A DNA stretch of 64,000 bases from Rhodospirillaceae bacterium. GTDB lineage: Bacteria > Pseudomonadota > Alphaproteobacteria > Kiloniellales > DSM-21159. The notes below the pieces were generated by a model. It saw only the letters and a list, made by a program, of their open reading frames with translations, did no database searches and was not told the origin of the DNA. Each line of letters begins with the position of its first letter. Within the stretch, counting starts at the first letter, position 1. The stretch lies in assembly GCA_006969625.1 (NCBI GenBank), contig CP030885.1:124001-188000 (forward strand). Reading direction: 5' to 3'. Made by a program: the position numbers and the translations under genes. Positions 40,376 to 51,024 of this stretch are shown here, one piece after another.

Positions 40376-41545
40376 CTAGCCGGCAGCCTGCGTCAATCGC
40401 CCCTCCTCGACCCGCTTCAGGGCGTAGAGATATTCCGGGTTGCGCCGCCAGCGCCGCAGCACCTGCTGGGCGGCCTCGGGTTTGACCCGGTCGTAGAGCG
40501 CGATCACGCGGGACAGCTCGCGCGGGTCGACGACCTGGTCGCCCGGCCGCCCCTTGCGGCTGAGCAGGAAGATCGAGGTGAAGGTGGGCTTGTCGACCTG
40601 CAGCGCCCGGCAGGCGATCACCAGGCCCTCGCCGCCGGGCTCGTAGACCAGGCGGCCGACCAGACGTCGGCGCAGGCCGGTGAGCTGAGCGAACATCGCC
40701 TCGAACAGGGCGATCTCGCCCTGGCGCAACGCCTTGACCAGCATCTCCGGCGTCAGACGTTCTTCGCCCGCCAGGCGTTGAGCCAGCCGTGCCGCGGCGT
40801 CGTCGGACGGCTCGCCGGCGGTTTCCGCGGGCGCCACGCCGTCCGCCGGCGCCATGACCTCCGCCGCCGTCGCGGTCACCTCCTCCAGCAGGTCGTCGAG
40901 TTCGGTGGGGTCGATGTCGAAGTGATCGAGGACGTAGCTGCGTAGGGCGGCGCCGACCCACAGGCACATGCGGCGGGCCAGTTGCGGCGAGAGGTCGGCG
41001 CGCCGGACCAGCGGTTCCTGATAGCTGTCGACCCGCCTGGATTCCTCGACCAGGTATTCGAGCGTGGCCTCCGAGATGCGGGCGTTCGGGTTGTCGAGCA
41101 GGGCCTTGACGACATCGCTGTTGCCGGCCTCGACCAGGGCGTCAGAGACCTGCTCGCTGACCTCGCGGCGCATGGCGATGGTCAGTTGATGCTGCTGGCT
41201 GCGGTGCCGCACGATCTCGACCAGGTCGATGTCGCGCAACAGGCAGGAGCTGAGCAGGATCGGCCGGGCGACCTCGATCTCGTCGTTCGCCAGCATCTTG
41301 ATCACGTCGTGCGGCACGTCGGTGCGCAGGGCGAGCCGCTCGCTCAGCTCGCGGCGCACCCGCATTTCCACATCGCGGATCAGCTTGCACAGAATGTCGG
41401 TCATCAGCGCGCGTTCGCGCTCGTTGAGCACGCGGCCGTCCTCGGAAAAGAGGTCGGTCACCGTGTCCAGCAGCCGGCGCCGACCCTGCGTGGACTTGTC
41501 GCGCGCCAGGCTGAGCAGTTGATCGAGATCGCGATGGACGCCCAT
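40376..41545 (-). CDS. DUF2336-domain protein
   Basis: The product has 389 residues and is almost wholly helical, with repeat-like motifs: LFSEDGRVLNERERALMTDILCKLI, VIKMLANDEIEVARPILLSS, VVKALLDNPNARISEATLEYLVEESR. This is the DUF2336 family, found mainly in alphaproteobacteria near signalling and cyclic di-GMP genes. The start at 41545 (MGVHRDLDQLLSLARDKS) is chosen because the frame extends without family similarity upstream. No catalytic motif is seen. The kinase gene downstream suggests a shared signalling role. Confidence 0.8.
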   Translation of the reverse strand: MGVHRDLDQLLSLARDKSTQGRRRLLDTVTDLFSEDGRVLNERERALMTDILCKLIRDVEMRVRRELSERLALRTDVPHDVIKMLANDEIEVARPILLSSCLLRDIDLVEIVRHRSQQHQLTIAMRREVSEQVSDALVEAGNSDVVKALLDNPNARISEATLEYLVEESRRVDSYQEPLVRRADLSPQLARRMCLWVGAALRSYVLDHFDIDPTELDDLLEEVTATAAEVMAPADGVAPAETAGEPSDDAAARLAQRLAGEERLTPEMLVKALRQGEIALFEAMFAQLTGLRRRLVGRLVYEPGGEGLVIACRALQVDKPTFTSIFLLSRKGRPGDQVVDPRELSRVIALYDRVKPEAAQQVLRRWRRNPEYLYALKRVEEGRLTQAAG

Positions 41546-41990
41546 GTCGCGGCCGTTCCCTTCGAGCCGTCGGCGGAAAATCTCGCTGCAGCCGCAGGCC
41601 GTATGCTCCGGCCCGAAGCAGACGCTTGGCGTCGAAGCGGCCGGCATGCCACCGAGCTGTTCCACCGCTGCCTGTAGATTGGCCCGTTCGGCGTAAATTT
41701 TGTCTTAAGTGCGACAGCCAAAGCCTCGGCATGACAAGAGGTTAGATGCCGGTTTGCCGATCCGGGGTCGGAGTCGGATCCGACGGGCCAAGGGTCGCTC
41801 CTGCGCGCTACACGCATCGCGCGCATATCCCCTGGTCATTGCAGCATAGCGGACGAGGACGCGCTCGGCTCGCCGGGCGTAGCCGACCTGACCGTCCGAG
41901 CGGGGCGCATCGACGCCCCGCCCCGCCTTTTCGCTTTCGGAGTTTTGCCGCTCGTCGCGGCTCCGCGGGCCCGCGGGCGAGGGGCTTCGG
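41546..41990. other. Intergenic region without clear gene
   Basis: About 445 bp between two minus-strand genes. A short AT-rich patch (41690-41710) might hold a promoter for the DUF2336 gene. A small GGGGCG..CGCCCC hairpin near 41902-41920 lacks a T-run in the sense of the upstream gene. No gene is supported. Confidence 0.35.
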
Positions 41991-44900
41991 CTACAACGCC
42001 TCGAACCGCTCGGTCTGATCGTTCCAGATGTACTGGTGGATCTCGACGTCCGAGCCCCAGGGCTCGAACTCGGAGGCGACCGGGCCGCCGGGCAGGTGCC
42101 AGAGGTTGATGGCGTCGATGTCGCCGTAGGCGAAGGTGACCGTTGCATCGTCCTCGGGCCCGTCGGCGCCACCCGCGAGGGTCACGGTCACGGTGCCGCC
42201 GCCGTCCGGCGAGTCGGCATAGGAGAAGCTGACGTCGCCGTGGTCGACGCCGGCCCAATAGTTGTCGACGTTGTAGCCCCAGAACAGCACCAGGCCGTTC
42301 GGGTCGGCGCCCGGGTCGACGATCACGTTGTCGCCATCGCCGCGGCCGACGTAGACCACGTCGGATCCCTCGCCGCCCATGAAGGTGTCGCTGCCGGCGC
42401 CGCCGTAGAGGTAGTCGCTGCCGGCGCCGCCGTCGATCAGGTCGTCGCCCTCGCCGCCCCAGATCCAGTCGGTCCCGTCGCCGCCCTCGATGGTGTCGGC
42501 GCCGTCGCCCCACAGGCTGACGATGTCGTCGCCGCTGCCGCCATAGACCGTCAGCGGCGCTTCGCCGACGGCGGAGCGGTCGCCGACCACGAAGTCCGCG
42601 CCCTCGCCCAGGTCGATCACCTCGAGGCCGCCGCTGTTCGGGTTGTCCGGGTCGCGCTCGTTGCTGAAGATCAGGTCGTCCAGGTAGATGACGTCGTCGC
42701 CGCTGCTCGCGATCAGGGTGTCCTGGCCGCTGCCGGCCGAGATCGAGACGTCGTTCGGATCGTAGTAGATGATGTCGTCGTCGGCGCCGCCGTAGAGCTG
42801 GTCGGCACCGCTGCCGCCGTCGAGCGTGTCGCGGCCGAAGCCGCCGGAGACGTTGTCGTCGCCGTCGCCGCCGCTGAGAAGGTCGTTGCCGGGAACGTTG
42901 CCGCCGGCGTTGAAGATCTTGGTGAAGACGGTGGAAGCGCTGCCGTCGTAGGCGCCCTCGGCGTCCCAGGCGATCATCAGGTCGCCTTCGCCGGTCACGC
43001 CGATCGCCGGGTTCTCCTGGGCGGAGCGGGTCGAGACGTTGATCAGGACCTCGCCGCTGTAGGCCGAGCCGTCGTTCGTGTAGCGCCGCGCCATCACGGC
43101 GTCGCCCGAGCCGTCCACGTTGGCGGATTCCCAGGTGATCACCCAGCCGCCGTCCTCGAGCACCCCGACCTTCGGCGATTCCTGGGTTCCGGTCAGGGTC
43201 TGGTTGACAAGTTCCGGTTCGCCGACGGCGCTGCCGTCCGCGGCGTAGCGCTGGAAGTAGACGTCGCGACCGCCCGCATCGTCGTCTTCGTCCCCGTCGT
43301 CGTCATCGTCGTCGTCGTCGTCGCCGCTGCCGCTACCGCTACCGGGCGTGGCGGCGCTGGGGGCCGTCCAGGTGACGATCCAGCCGCCGTCCGCCAGGGC
43401 CGCCGTATCGGCGCCCTCGGAGGCGCCCGACGCGGCCGTGCCGACGCGGGTTTCCTCGCCGACCGGCGCGCCGTCCCCGTCGAAGCGCTGCTGGAAGACG
43501 GCGAGGCCGCCGTCGCCCTCGTAGTCGTCGTCGCCGGCGTCGTCATCGTCGTCGTCGGCGTCATCGTCGTCATCGACGTCGTCGTCGCCGCCGCCGGCGG
43601 CCGGCGTCGCGGTGTCCTTGCCGATCCAGGTGACGAGGAAGCCGCCGTCGGCCAGTCCGGTGACGGCCGTATCGGTCTGGTTCGACTGCGTGGTCGTGTT
43701 GACCACGGTCTCCTCGCCGGCCGGCTGTCCGCTGGCGTCGTAGCGCTGGGCGACGATGCCCCAGCCGCTGCCGTCCACCTTCTGGCTCTGCCAGGTGACG
43801 ACGAAGCCGCCATCCTCCAGCCCTGCGACGTCGGGCGTGATCTGGTTGCTGCGGGTCGTGGTGTTGACCAGGAACTCGCCGCCGCCAGCGTTGACCTCCT
43901 GGCCGTAGCTGAAGCTGTCGCCGCCGGCGGCCTTGACGTCGACCTGCTCGCCCTCGTGCAGCAGCAGGTGGGTGTCTGGCCCGCCGCTGTCTGCGGTGGC
44001 GACGAAGGTGTCGCTGTTCGGCCCCAGAGTATAGACCGTGCCGCTGCCGCCGTAGGGTTGCAGGACGACGGTCACCTCCTCGTCGCTGGCGTTGCGCAGG
44101 CGGAAGACGTTGTAGTCCTGGCTGTCGTCGCCCTGCATCTGGCCCATGGCGGTCAGGCGCAGGCCACTGTCGTCGCTACCCGTGTCGGTGCCGGTATAGG
44201 CGACGGAGATCGGGTCGCCCGGCGTCGCGGCGAGCGCGGCGTCCAGGCGCATGGTCTCGCTGCCGACCGGGTTGCCCTCGGCGTCGAAGCGCTGGCCGTA
44301 GATGCCGCGGCCCTGGCCGTCCTGGTTCTGGGACTGCCAGACGACGACGAAGCCGCCGTCCTGCAGAGCCGCGACCGCAGGGGCTTCCTGGTTCTTGCTG
44401 GTCTCGGTGTTGACCTGGAACTCGGACAGCAGCTCCTGTCCGGTGTCGCTATAGATCTTGCCGAAGATGCCGCGGGCGTTGCCGTCCTGCCCGTTCGACT
44501 CCCAGACCACCACGAAGCGATCGTCGATCAGCCCGGCGACGTCGGGATCCTCCTGGCGGCTGTGCCAGTAGGTGTTGACCTGCTGCTCGACCGCGTCGGC
44601 GTCCTCGAGATCGACTTCGGTGTCGAGCACGTCGCCGATGATGATGTCGTTGCCGCCGCCGCCGTCCAGCGTGTCGTCGCCGCCGCGGCCGCGGATCTCG
44701 TCGTCCCCTTCGGTCCCGCCCAGCCCCTCGTCGTCCCCGGTACCGTCGATCCGCCCGCCCGAGGTGCCGCTGGTGCCGGTGGTGGAGAAGCTGGTGGTGC
44801 CGGTCGAGCCGCTGCCGCTGGTCGAGCCGCTGCCGCCGGCCTGCAGGTCGTAGAAGAGCGCGAAGTCGCTGGTGGTGTCGAAGCTGTCGGTGCCCGCCGT

Positions 44901-45311
44901 GCCGGTGCCAGTGCCGCCGGTGAAGCCGCCGCTCGTCCCGCCGCCGGATCCACTCCCGGATCCGCCGCCGGAGTCGAGACCGCCGTCGAGCCCGCTGGAC
45001 AGCAGGTCGTCCCCGCCGCCGCCCAGCAGGTCGTCCCCGCCGCCGCCCAGCAGGTCGCCCTCGCCGGAGCCGCTGCCTTCGGTGCCGCCGCCGTCCGTGC
45101 CGCCGCCGTCACCGAGCTGACCGTCGACCCCGCTCAGGCCGTCGTTGCCGCCCTGGCCGTTGCCGTTGCCATTGCCTTGTCCGTTGCCGCCGCCATTGCC
45201 GAGCGGTGCAGCGAGCGGTGCGCCGGACGTGTCCTGGTTGCCGGTGAGCTGCTCGTCGTCGACGCCCTTGCCGACGCCCTGCGGCGCCCCGTTTACGCCA
45301 CCCTTGGCCAC
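41991..45311 (-). CDS. Large RTX-type calcium-binding repeat protein, probable type I secretion substrate
   Basis: From the GTG at 45311 the product has 1106 residues. It has no N-terminal signal peptide. An Asn/Gly-rich N-terminus with [10 protein letters not shown] tandem repeats precedes RTX nonapeptides ([13 protein letters not shown]) at about 197-227. Seven repeats of the pattern [24 protein letters not shown] span about 260-800, and C-terminal RTX repeats ([17 protein letters not shown]) follow. Long poly-Asp runs interrupt repeats 4 and 5. This layout is typical of proteins exported through type I systems and stabilised by calcium; no transporter is nearby. The function is unknown. 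Confidence 0.85.
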   Translation of the reverse strand: MAKGGVNGAPQGVGKGVDDEQLTGNQDTSGAPLAAPLGNGGGNGQGNGNGNGQGGNDGLSGVDGQLGDGGGTDGGGTEGSGSGEGDLLGGGGDDLLGGGGDDLLSSGLDGGLDSGGGSGSGSGGGTSGGFTGGTGTGTAGTDSFDTTSDFALFYDLQAGGSGSTSGSGSTGTTSFSTTGTSGTSGGRIDGTGDDEGLGGTEGDDEIRGRGGDDTLDGGGGNDIIIGDVLDTEVDLEDADAVEQQVNTYWHSRQEDPDVAGLIDDRFVVVWESNGQDGNARGIFGKIYSDTGQELLSEFQVNTETSKNQEAPAVAALQDGGFVVVWQSQNQDGQGRGIYGQRFDAEGNPVGSETMRLDAALAATPGDPISVAYTGTDTGSDDSGLRLTAMGQMQGDDSQDYNVFRLRNASDEEVTVVLQPYGGSGTVYTLGPNSDTFVATADSGGPDTHLLLHEGEQVDVKAAGGDSFSYGQEVNAGGGEFLVNTTTRSNQITPDVAGLEDGGFVVTWQSQKVDGSGWGIVAQRYDASGQPAGEETVVNTTTQSNQTDTAVTGLADGGFLVTWIGKDTATPAAGGGDDDVDDDDDADDDDDDAGDDDYEGDGGLAVFQQRFDGDGAPVGEETRVGTAASGASEGADTAALADGGWIVTWTAPSAATPGSGSGSGDDDDDDDDDGDEDDDAGGRDVYFQRYAADGSAVGEPELVNQTLTGTQESPKVGVLEDGGWVITWESANVDGSGDAVMARRYTNDGSAYSGEVLINVSTRSAQENPAIGVTGEGDLMIAWDAEGAYDGSASTVFTKIFNAGGNVPGNDLLSGGDGDDNVSGGFGRDTLDGGSGADQLYGGADDDIIYYDPNDVSISAGSGQDTLIASSGDDVIYLDDLIFSNERDPDNPNSGGLEVIDLGEGADFVVGDRSAVGEAPLTVYGGSGDDIVSLWGDGADTIEGGDGTDWIWGGEGDDLIDGGAGSDYLYGGAGSDTFMGGEGSDVVYVGRGDGDNVIVDPGADPNGLVLFWGYNVDNYWAGVDHGDVSFSYADSPDGGGTVTVTLAGGADGPEDDATVTFAYGDIDAINLWHLPGGPVASEFEPWGSDVEIHQYIWNDQTERFEAL

Positions 45312-45458
45312 TTTTGGAGTTCCTTCGGCTACCGAAACCCGACCGTTTCGATAGGGCGGGCAATTCTATCCAATTTTGTATCTAACATCGGATGGGTTTC
45401 TCAGGCCACAGAAAACTCACAGCCTGTGGCCGGGATCACACGCCCGCGGCCGGTGGCG

Positions 45459-46124
45459 TCAGTCGCGCGGGCAGGCGGCGCGCAGGCGTTCCAGGACCTC
45501 GGACAGGCCGTCCAAGGCGAAGCTGGCGGTCACCGTGCGGGTGCGAAAAGGCGTGGCCCGCACGGTCAGGCGGCGATGGCCCTCCAGCTCGGCCAGGAAC
45601 AGGCGGGCGGCACGGTCGGTCCAGAAGCCCAGCGCCCGGCGGTCGTTGGCCACCTGGAACTCGCGCAGCCGCGGCGCGTCGTCGTCCAGACGATAGCCGA
45701 CCCGCGGTCCGGCGACGGCGGACGCGCCCGACCGGCTTGCTTCGTCCGTCGCGGGCGTATCGTCGCCCAGGGAGGCGGGCGCCCGCTCGCTCACATAGGC
45801 GCCGCCGAAATGCAGCCAGACGCGCAGGGTGCCTTCCTGGCAGGCCAGTCCCAGGCGGGCGCGGGCGACGCTACCGAAGCGGTCGGTGAAGGGCTCGCTG
45901 GCGGGCAGTTCGGCGACCAGGCCGGCGCTGCCGTCGAAGGCCGAGACCGCAGGGCGCACCACCCAGGCCGGGCGGCGCTGGTCCGCGGTGCGCCAGGCGG
46001 CGTCGTAGCAGGCCAGCCGGGCGGCGTCGTCGGCGATCGCCGCGCAGGTCTCGCTGGCTGCGGCATCCGTCGCGGCGCCGTGCGGCAGGGGCAGCAGCGC
46101 GAGGGCAAAGAGACGAGCGCGCAT
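45459..46124 (-). CDS. VasI/TagO-like secreted protein
   Basis: The product has 221 residues and an N-terminal signal-like stretch (RARLFALALLPLPHGAATDAAA) followed by ETCAAIADDAARLACYDAAW. The C-terminal part fits VasI/TagO: RVWLHFGGAYVS, RVGYRLDDDAPRLREF, LGFWTDRAARLFLAEL and LDGLSEVLERLRAAC. TagO-type proteins are accessory to type VI secretion, but no T6SS gene is in the window, so this may be an orphan with another role. It is on the same strand as the RTX gene, which starts 147 bp downstream, but probably has its own transcription. Confidence 0.65.
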   Translation of the reverse strand: MRARLFALALLPLPHGAATDAAASETCAAIADDAARLACYDAAWRTADQRRPAWVVRPAVSAFDGSAGLVAELPASEPFTDRFGSVARARLGLACQEGTLRVWLHFGGAYVSERAPASLGDDTPATDEASRSGASAVAGPRVGYRLDDDAPRLREFQVANDRRALGFWTDRAARLFLAELEGHRRLTVRATPFRTRTVTASFALDGLSEVLERLRAACPRD

Positions 46125-46191
46125 AGTCTCAAGGTAGCCGCCCTGGCGCGCCGTGCCACCTTCTTGCCGCCGGCTTCGGGCGACCGGACGT

Positions 46192-46668
46192 CTACTCTGC
46201 GGCGGCGTCGGGCGAGGGCCGCCAGCGCGCGGCGGCTTCGTCGTCGCTGCCGCGCGCCTCGACCCAGGCCGTCGCGCCGCCCCGCGTCTCCTCGACCTTC
46301 CAGAAGGGGGCCTTGGTCTTCAGCCAGTCGATCAGGAAGTGGCAGGCCGCGAAGGCGGCCTCGCGGTGCGGGCTGGCGCAGGCGACCAGAACGATCTGCT
46401 CGCCCGGCTCCAGGCGCCCGGTGCGGTGGACGATCAGGCTGGCCTCCAGCGGCCAACGCGCCTGCGCCTCCGCCTCGATGCGTTCCAGCATCTTCTCGGT
46501 CATGCCGGGGTAGTGCTCGAGGGTCATGGCGGCGAGCTCGGGGCTCTCGGCCATGTCCCGCACCAGCCCGACGAAGCTGGTCAGCCCGCCGATTCGCGGG
46601 TTGCCGGCGGTCAGCGCCTTCAGCTCGGCGCCCAGGTCGAAGTCCTCGCGCTGCACCCTGACGGTCAT
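46192..46668 (-). CDS. moaE: Molybdopterin synthase catalytic subunit
   Basis: The product has 158 residues. MoaE motifs are present: GLTSFVGLVRD, LEHYPGMTEKMLERIEAEA, VHRTGRLEPGEQIVLVACAS, and WLKTKAPFWKVEE with two catalytic/binding Lys. With MoaD it converts cPMP into molybdopterin. No moaD gene is in the flanking DNA, so the partner must lie elsewhere. The C-terminus carries an acidic tail. An SRPBCC gene lies upstream. Confidence 0.95.
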   Translation of the reverse strand: MTVRVQREDFDLGAELKALTAGNPRIGGLTSFVGLVRDMAESPELAAMTLEHYPGMTEKMLERIEAEAQARWPLEASLIVHRTGRLEPGEQIVLVACASPHREAAFAACHFLIDWLKTKAPFWKVEETRGGATAWVEARGSDDEAAARWRPSPDAAAE

Positions 46669-46758
46669 GGCCTGCCTCCCGTACCGGCGCCCGCCTTGCG
46701 GATCGCTTCACGCCCCCTGTTGTAGAGCCGGATCCCGCCGGCCGCAATTCGCCGGGCT

Positions 46759-47193
46759 TCAGCCGGCCGCGCGTTCGGCCGCCTCGGCCATCGCCTTGGT
46801 CTGGCGCACGGCGTCGCGCAGCACGCCCTCCAGGTGCTCGCCGCCGGGGTCGGACCCGCCACCGATCTCGCGCCAGTCGATGGCGAAGGTCAGGCGTGGC
46901 GGCCGGACGTGGCCGCCGGGCTCGATCCGGTTGATCACCCGCCCGCGGTAGCGCGGATGGTCGACTAGCTCGAACACCACCTCCAGCCGGCGCGCTTCCT
47001 TGCTAATTCGCTCGGTCAGGTCGAGCTGCTCGGTGACCATGCGGCGCAGCACGTGGGTCGGCGCCCGCTCCAGGATCTCGACCGAGCGCACGCCGGGCAC
47101 GTAGCCCTGCGGGTTCTCGATCTTGTCGACCAGCAGCCGCCAGATCGTCTCGACCGAGGCGTTCACCTCTTCCGTGTGGGTGGCGTAGGGCAT
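46759..47193 (-). CDS. SRPBCC-fold protein (AtaL-like)
   Basis: The product has 144 residues. It resembles the AtaL-like/DUF1857 group of the START/Bet v1 fold: VNASVETIWRLLVDKIENPQGYVPGVRSVEILERA, then VLRRMVTEQLDLTERI, and a C-terminal helix VLRDAVRQTKAMAEAAER (each quoted part stays within the family layout). Such proteins bind small hydrophobic ligands. The ligand is unknown. It lies between hslU and moaE on the same strand. Confidence 0.75.
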   Translation of the reverse strand: MPYATHTEEVNASVETIWRLLVDKIENPQGYVPGVRSVEILERAPTHVLRRMVTEQLDLTERISKEARRLEVVFELVDHPRYRGRVINRIEPGGHVRPPRLTFAIDWREIGGGSDPGGEHLEGVLRDAVRQTKAMAEAAERAAG

Positions 47194-47216
47194 CGCGCGA
47201 GGACGGCAGGCGCCGG

Positions 47217-48605
47217 CTAGAGGATGAACTTGCTGAGGTCGGCGTTCTTGGCCAGTTCGCCGACCCGGTGGCGGACCTCCTCGGCGGTGACCTGGACGGT
47301 CTCGCCGGTGCGGTCGGTGGCGGTGAAGGACAGCTCCTCCAGCAGCTTCTCCATCACGGTCTGCAGGCGGCGCGCGCCGATGTTCTCGACGCTGGCGTTG
47401 ATCTCCGCCGCCAGGTCGGCGAGTGCGTCGATCGCCTCCGGTTCGAAGCTCAGCGTCACGCCCTCGGTACCCATCAGCGCCTCGTACTGGCGGATCAGGG
47501 AGTTCTCCGGCTCGGTCAGGATGCGCTTGAAGTCGTCGCGGGTCAGCGCCTGCAGCTCGACGCGGATCGGCAGGCGGCCCTGCAGCTCGGGCAGCATGTC
47601 GCTGGGCTTGGCGATGTGGAAGGCGCCGGAGGCGACGAACAGGATGTGGTCGGTCTTCACCGGGCCGTGCTTGGTGGCCACAGTGGTGCCCTCGATCAGC
47701 GGCAGCAGGTCGCGCTGCACGCCCTCGCGGCTGACGTCGGCGCCGCCGCGGTGGTCGCTGCGCGCGGTGATCTTGTCGATCTCGTCGAGGAATACGATGC
47801 CGTTGTTCTCGACCGCGCGGATCGCCTCGGCGGTCACCCGCTCCTGGTCGATCAGCTTGTCCGCCTCCTCGGCGATCAGCGGCTCGTAGGCCTCGGAGAC
47901 CTTCATGCGGCGGCTCTGGGTGCGCCCGCCGAAGGCTTTGCCGAAGATGTCGTTCAGGTTGATCATGCCCATCTGGGCGCCCGGCATGCCGGGGATGTCC
48001 ATGGTCGGAAGCTGCATGCCGCCGGTGTCCTGCAACTGCAGCTCGACCTCGGCCTCGGCCAGCTCGCCGGTGCGCAGGCGGCGGCGGAAGGCCTCCTTGG
48101 TCTCGCTGCGCGCGTTCGGGCCGGCCAGCGCCTCGATGATGCGGTTCTCGGCGTTCAGCTCGGCCTTGGCGGTGACCTCGCGGCGCAGGCGCTGGCGGGT
48201 CATGTGGATGGCGATCTCGACCAGGTCGCGGACGATCGACTCCACGTCGCGGCCGACGTAGCCGACCTCGGTGAACTTGGTCGCCTCGATCTTGATGAAG
48301 GGCGCCTGGGCCAGCTTGGCGAGCCGCCGGGCGATCTCGGTCTTGCCGACGCCGGTCGGGCCGATCATCAGGATGTTCTTGGGCAGCACCTCCTCGCGCA
48401 GGTCCTCGGGCAACTGCTGGCGGCGCCAGCGGTTGCGCAGGGCGATGGCGACGGCGCGCTTGGCCTCGCGCTGGCCGACGATGTAGCGGTCCAGCTCGCT
48501 GACGATCTCGCGCGGGCTGAAGGCGGCGGCCGCGCCGCCCGGCTCGGGCGAGGCTTCCGGGGCGCCGGGCGCGGCGCTAGAGGCTTTCGAGGGTGAGAGA
48601 GTCAT
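47217..48605 (-). CDS. hslU: ATP-dependent protease ATPase subunit HslU
   Basis: The product has 462 residues. ClpX-like AAA motifs: [20 protein letters not shown], Walker [30 protein letters not shown], Walker [12 protein letters not shown] and the C-terminal [17 protein letters not shown] sensor. It unfolds substrates and feeds them to HslV. Its ATG overlaps the last 29 nt of hslV, indicating translational coupling. No Shine-Dalgarno is visible, which fits re-initiation. The N-terminus has an unusual Ala/Pro/Ser-rich extension of about 30 residues. Confidence 0.97.
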   Translation of the reverse strand: MTLSPSKASSAAPGAPEASPEPGGAAAAFSPREIVSELDRYIVGQREAKRAVAIALRNRWRRQQLPEDLREEVLPKNILMIGPTGVGKTEIARRLAKLAQAPFIKIEATKFTEVGYVGRDVESIVRDLVEIAIHMTRQRLRREVTAKAELNAENRIIEALAGPNARSETKEAFRRRLRTGELAEAEVELQLQDTGGMQLPTMDIPGMPGAQMGMINLNDIFGKAFGGRTQSRRMKVSEAYEPLIAEEADKLIDQERVTAEAIRAVENNGIVFLDEIDKITARSDHRGGADVSREGVQRDLLPLIEGTTVATKHGPVKTDHILFVASGAFHIAKPSDMLPELQGRLPIRVELQALTRDDFKRILTEPENSLIRQYEALMGTEGVTLSFEPEAIDALADLAAEINASVENIGARRLQTVMEKLLEELSFTATDRTGETVQVTAEEVRHRVGELAKNADLSKFIL

Positions 48606-49152
48606 TGGTGTAGATGCAGATATCCGCAGCGATCTTCATGGCGCGCCGGGCGATCTGCTCGGCGTCCATCTCGTCCCGGTCGATCAGGGCGCGGGCGGCG
48701 GCCAGCGCGTAGACGCCGCCGGAGCCGATGCCGACCAGCCCGTCCTCCGGCTCCAGCACGTCGCCGGTGCCGGTCAGCACCAGAGTGGTGTCGGTGTCGG
48801 CCACCGCCATCATCGCCTCCAGCCGGCGCAGGTAGCGGTCGGTGCGCCAGTCCTTGGCCAACTCGACGCAGGCGCGCGCCAACTGGCCCGGATGCGCCTC
48901 CAGCTTGGCCTCCAGCCGCTCGAACAGGGTGAAGGCGTCCGCCGTGGCGCCGGCGAAACCGGCGATCACGTCGCCCGGCTGGCCGCCCTTGGCGGCGCCC
49001 TTGCCGGGCATGCGCCGCACCTTGCGGGCGTTCGACTTCATCACGGTGTTGCCGAAGGAAACCTGCCCGTCGCCCGCGAGGACGACGCGCCCGGCCTTGC
49101 GCACGGCGAGGATCGTGGTGCCGTGCCAGGAAGACGCACTGCTGTCCGACAT
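48577..49152 (-). CDS. hslV: ATP-dependent protease peptidase subunit HslV
   Basis: The product has 191 residues. The proteasome-like N-terminal threonine is in [21 protein letters not shown], after a short propeptide of about 11 residues. Other signatures: [52 protein letters not shown]. It forms the double-ring peptidase chamber with HslU. The start at 49152 (MSDSSAS) is preferred over an upstream ATG at 49215. The hslV-hslU order and overlap match other alphaproteobacteria. Confidence 0.96.
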   Translation of the reverse strand: MSDSSASSWHGTTILAVRKAGRVVLAGDGQVSFGNTVMKSNARKVRRMPGKGAAKGGQPGDVIAGFAGATADAFTLFERLEAKLEAHPGQLARACVELAKDWRTDRYLRRLEAMMAVADTDTTLVLTGTGDVLEPEDGLVGIGSGGVYALAAARALIDRDEMDAEQIARRAMKIAADICIYTNDSLTLESL

Positions 49153-49228
49153 GTCGCACAGATGGCGGCCGGAACCGGCGCGGTCAAGGACAAGCGGCGC
49201 GAGCGGTGCGACCACTCGGCTGCATGGC

Positions 49229-50662
49229 TCAACTGCCGGCGGCGAGCTGGACGTTCAGGGCCTGCAGGGCTTCGGCGACCGGGACGAAGAAGTTGAGGCC
49301 GACGGAAGTCCGCAGGACGGAGCCGCTGACGCCCTCGACGGAGATGCCGACGACATTTCCCATCGCGTCCGTCAGCGGCCCGCCACTGTTCCCGCCGTGG
49401 ATGTCGACATCCCCCTGGATGAAGCTCGGTTCGCGCTGGCTCGCCGGCCGGTGGGCCGAGACGATGCCGCGCGAGACCGTTCCCTGCAGTTTCTCATCCA
49501 GCGGGGCGCCGATCGCGTAGACGTCCGACCCGACGGCCGGAAGGCGCGTGTCGATCGGCAGGGCCGTCGCGTTGGCCACCTGCACCTTGACCAGCGCCAC
49601 GTCGCGATCGCGATGCCGGCGCAGCACCTCGCCGATGACCTCGAACCCGTTGTGCAGGCGCACGCGCACCTGGTCCTGATTGCCGACGACATGCTGGTTG
49701 GTGAGGATGTAGCCGTCGCCGCTGATGAAGAAGCCGGAACCGTGGGACTCGGCACGCACGATGGCAACGGTCGCCTCCTGCGCCTCGTCGAAGCGGTCGG
49801 CGGCGCTGGCGGCGAAGAGCGACCGGCCGGTGACCGCAATGAGGGGCGCGTCCAGGCGCGGAGCCGGCGACACCCCAAGGCCCTTGCCGTCCCGCCGGGT
49901 GAGGGCGAGAAACTCTTCGTTCGACGCAAGGTAGGCGGTGGCGCGCGCGAAGCCCCGTTGGATCAGGATCGAAATCGCCTCGATGGAGCCGTCGTCCAGC
50001 TTGGCGCCGCCGTCGGTTCTGGTCCTGTAGACCACTCTGCGGGTCAAGGCGTCGAGCACCTCCCACTCGACCGAAAGCCGCACCGTTCCCTTCAACTCGC
50101 CGGTGCGCAAGCCGCTCCAGAAGTCGACGATCTGGCAGAGGCGAAGGTCCAGGTTGGTGAGGATCGCGGCGACATAGTAATCGACTTCCGGATCCGCGGC
50201 GGCAAAGCCGTAGTCCGGCTGGACGGCGTTGTAGCCGATTGCCAGCATCTCGTCGGCGAAGATGTCCGCCATGTCCTGCTCGGACGGAAAATAGCGCCCG
50301 CCCGGCCAGGGAATCTCCCTGCTGCTCAAGGCGCACGTCCCGAACAGCGCGCCTTCGAAGCGCCCGACGACATCGCCCGTACGCAAGCGGCTGTGCGCCT
50401 TGGCCAGCATGATCGGCGCAGTCTCGACGTTCGAAGGCACGTTGAACGGCGGCGGCGCGGGAACCGGCGGCTCGACCGGTGCGCGCTCGCGAATCTCGTC
50501 GAAGGGGTTGTTCTCGGAGCCACTCTGATCCCCCGAGGCCGGGACCGGCACCAGTGCCATCGAAAGTGCAAGCGCGGCGGCGCCAAGGGTCCAGCCTCGA
50601 CCGAATGCACCTACAATCGTACGCGGCCATGCAAAGCGGCCGCCCGCCTTTCCAAACTTCAT
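49229..50662 (-). CDS. Secreted trypsin-like serine protease
   Basis: From the ATG at 50662 the product has 477 residues. The N-terminus looks like a signal peptide or anchor ([20 protein letters not shown]). A ~250-residue N-terminal domain of unknown type ([42 protein letters not shown]) precedes a chymotrypsin-fold protease: [10 protein letters not shown] (His), [10 protein letters not shown] (Asp) and [11 protein letters not shown] (Ser). No PDZ domain follows, so it is not a standard DegP. It should act in the envelope, perhaps on damaged proteins. It is divergent from hisB and lies beside hslV. Confidence 0.85.
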   Translation of the reverse strand: MKFGKAGGRFAWPRTIVGAFGRGWTLGAAALALSMALVPVPASGDQSGSENNPFDEIRERAPVEPPVPAPPPFNVPSNVETAPIMLAKAHSRLRTGDVVGRFEGALFGTCALSSREIPWPGGRYFPSEQDMADIFADEMLAIGYNAVQPDYGFAAADPEVDYYVAAILTNLDLRLCQIVDFWSGLRTGELKGTVRLSVEWEVLDALTRRVVYRTRTDGGAKLDDGSIEAISILIQRGFARATAYLASNEEFLALTRRDGKGLGVSPAPRLDAPLIAVTGRSLFAASAADRFDEAQEATVAIVRAESHGSGFFISGDGYILTNQHVVGNQDQVRVRLHNGFEVIGEVLRRHRDRDVALVKVQVANATALPIDTRLPAVGSDVYAIGAPLDEKLQGTVSRGIVSAHRPASQREPSFIQGDVDIHGGNSGGPLTDAMGNVVGISVEGVSGSVLRTSVGLNFFVPVAEALQALNVQLAAGS

Positions 50663-51024
50663 CTCGGTTTCCGCCTCCCCTCGAACGGCCTGCAACTTCG
50701 GCCCCGGCGACCGCCCGCGAGCCGCATGCAATTTAAGCGCGATTGGTGGTGCGCAATCCAGAGCAAAAACCACGCACCTTTCGCGCACCCCAGCGTGCGG
50801 GGGAGCCGCTGATGCCGTCCGACGCCGCCGCGCCCGTTCGGGCCCGGCCGGCCTTTGTGTCGGTCACCCTGCCACTCTCCGTGGCTTGTCTCGAACGGCA
50901 CACGCTTGCTACAACGCACGCCTTCGGACATCACGGTCGCGCTGTCCGCCCGCCGGCCTTCGGCGGCGGCTGCGGCCGTGGGCTTTCCGGTTCAGAGGAC
51001 ACTGCTTCAGAGGACACTGCGCCC
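50663..51024. other. Divergent region upstream of hisB
   Basis: About 360 bp between the protease gene and hisB. It holds the candidate hisB promoter at 50886-50915. A direct 15-bp repeat (TTCAGAGGACACTGC twice, about 50991-51020) precedes the hisB start. Nothing coding is supported. Confidence 0.45.
50886..50915 (+). promoter_or_regulatory. Predicted hisB promoter
   Basis: TTGTCT (50886-50891), an 18-nt spacer and TACAAC (50910-50915) resemble a sigma-70 promoter ~110 bp upstream of the hisB start codon. Confidence 0.45.

Noticed and set aside
41902..41925. A GGGGCG..CGCCCC hairpin as the terminator of the RTX gene
   Set aside because: The minus-strand sense has no T-run after it and the stem is only 6 bp.
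43260..43620. Short-period repeats that might look like a CRISPR array
   Set aside because: They are GTC/GAC-type trinucleotide runs encoding poly-Asp within the RTX gene; there are no spaced direct repeats and no cas genes.
42036..46661. A 1541-residue open frame on the plus strand
   Set aside because: It is the complement of the RTX, VasI-like and moaE genes, of Val/Ala/Gly composition, with no domain; GC-driven shadow.
46669..46758. A missing moaD next to moaE
   Set aside because: The gap is too short for a gene of about 80 codons and neither frame shows a ubiquitin-like GG end.
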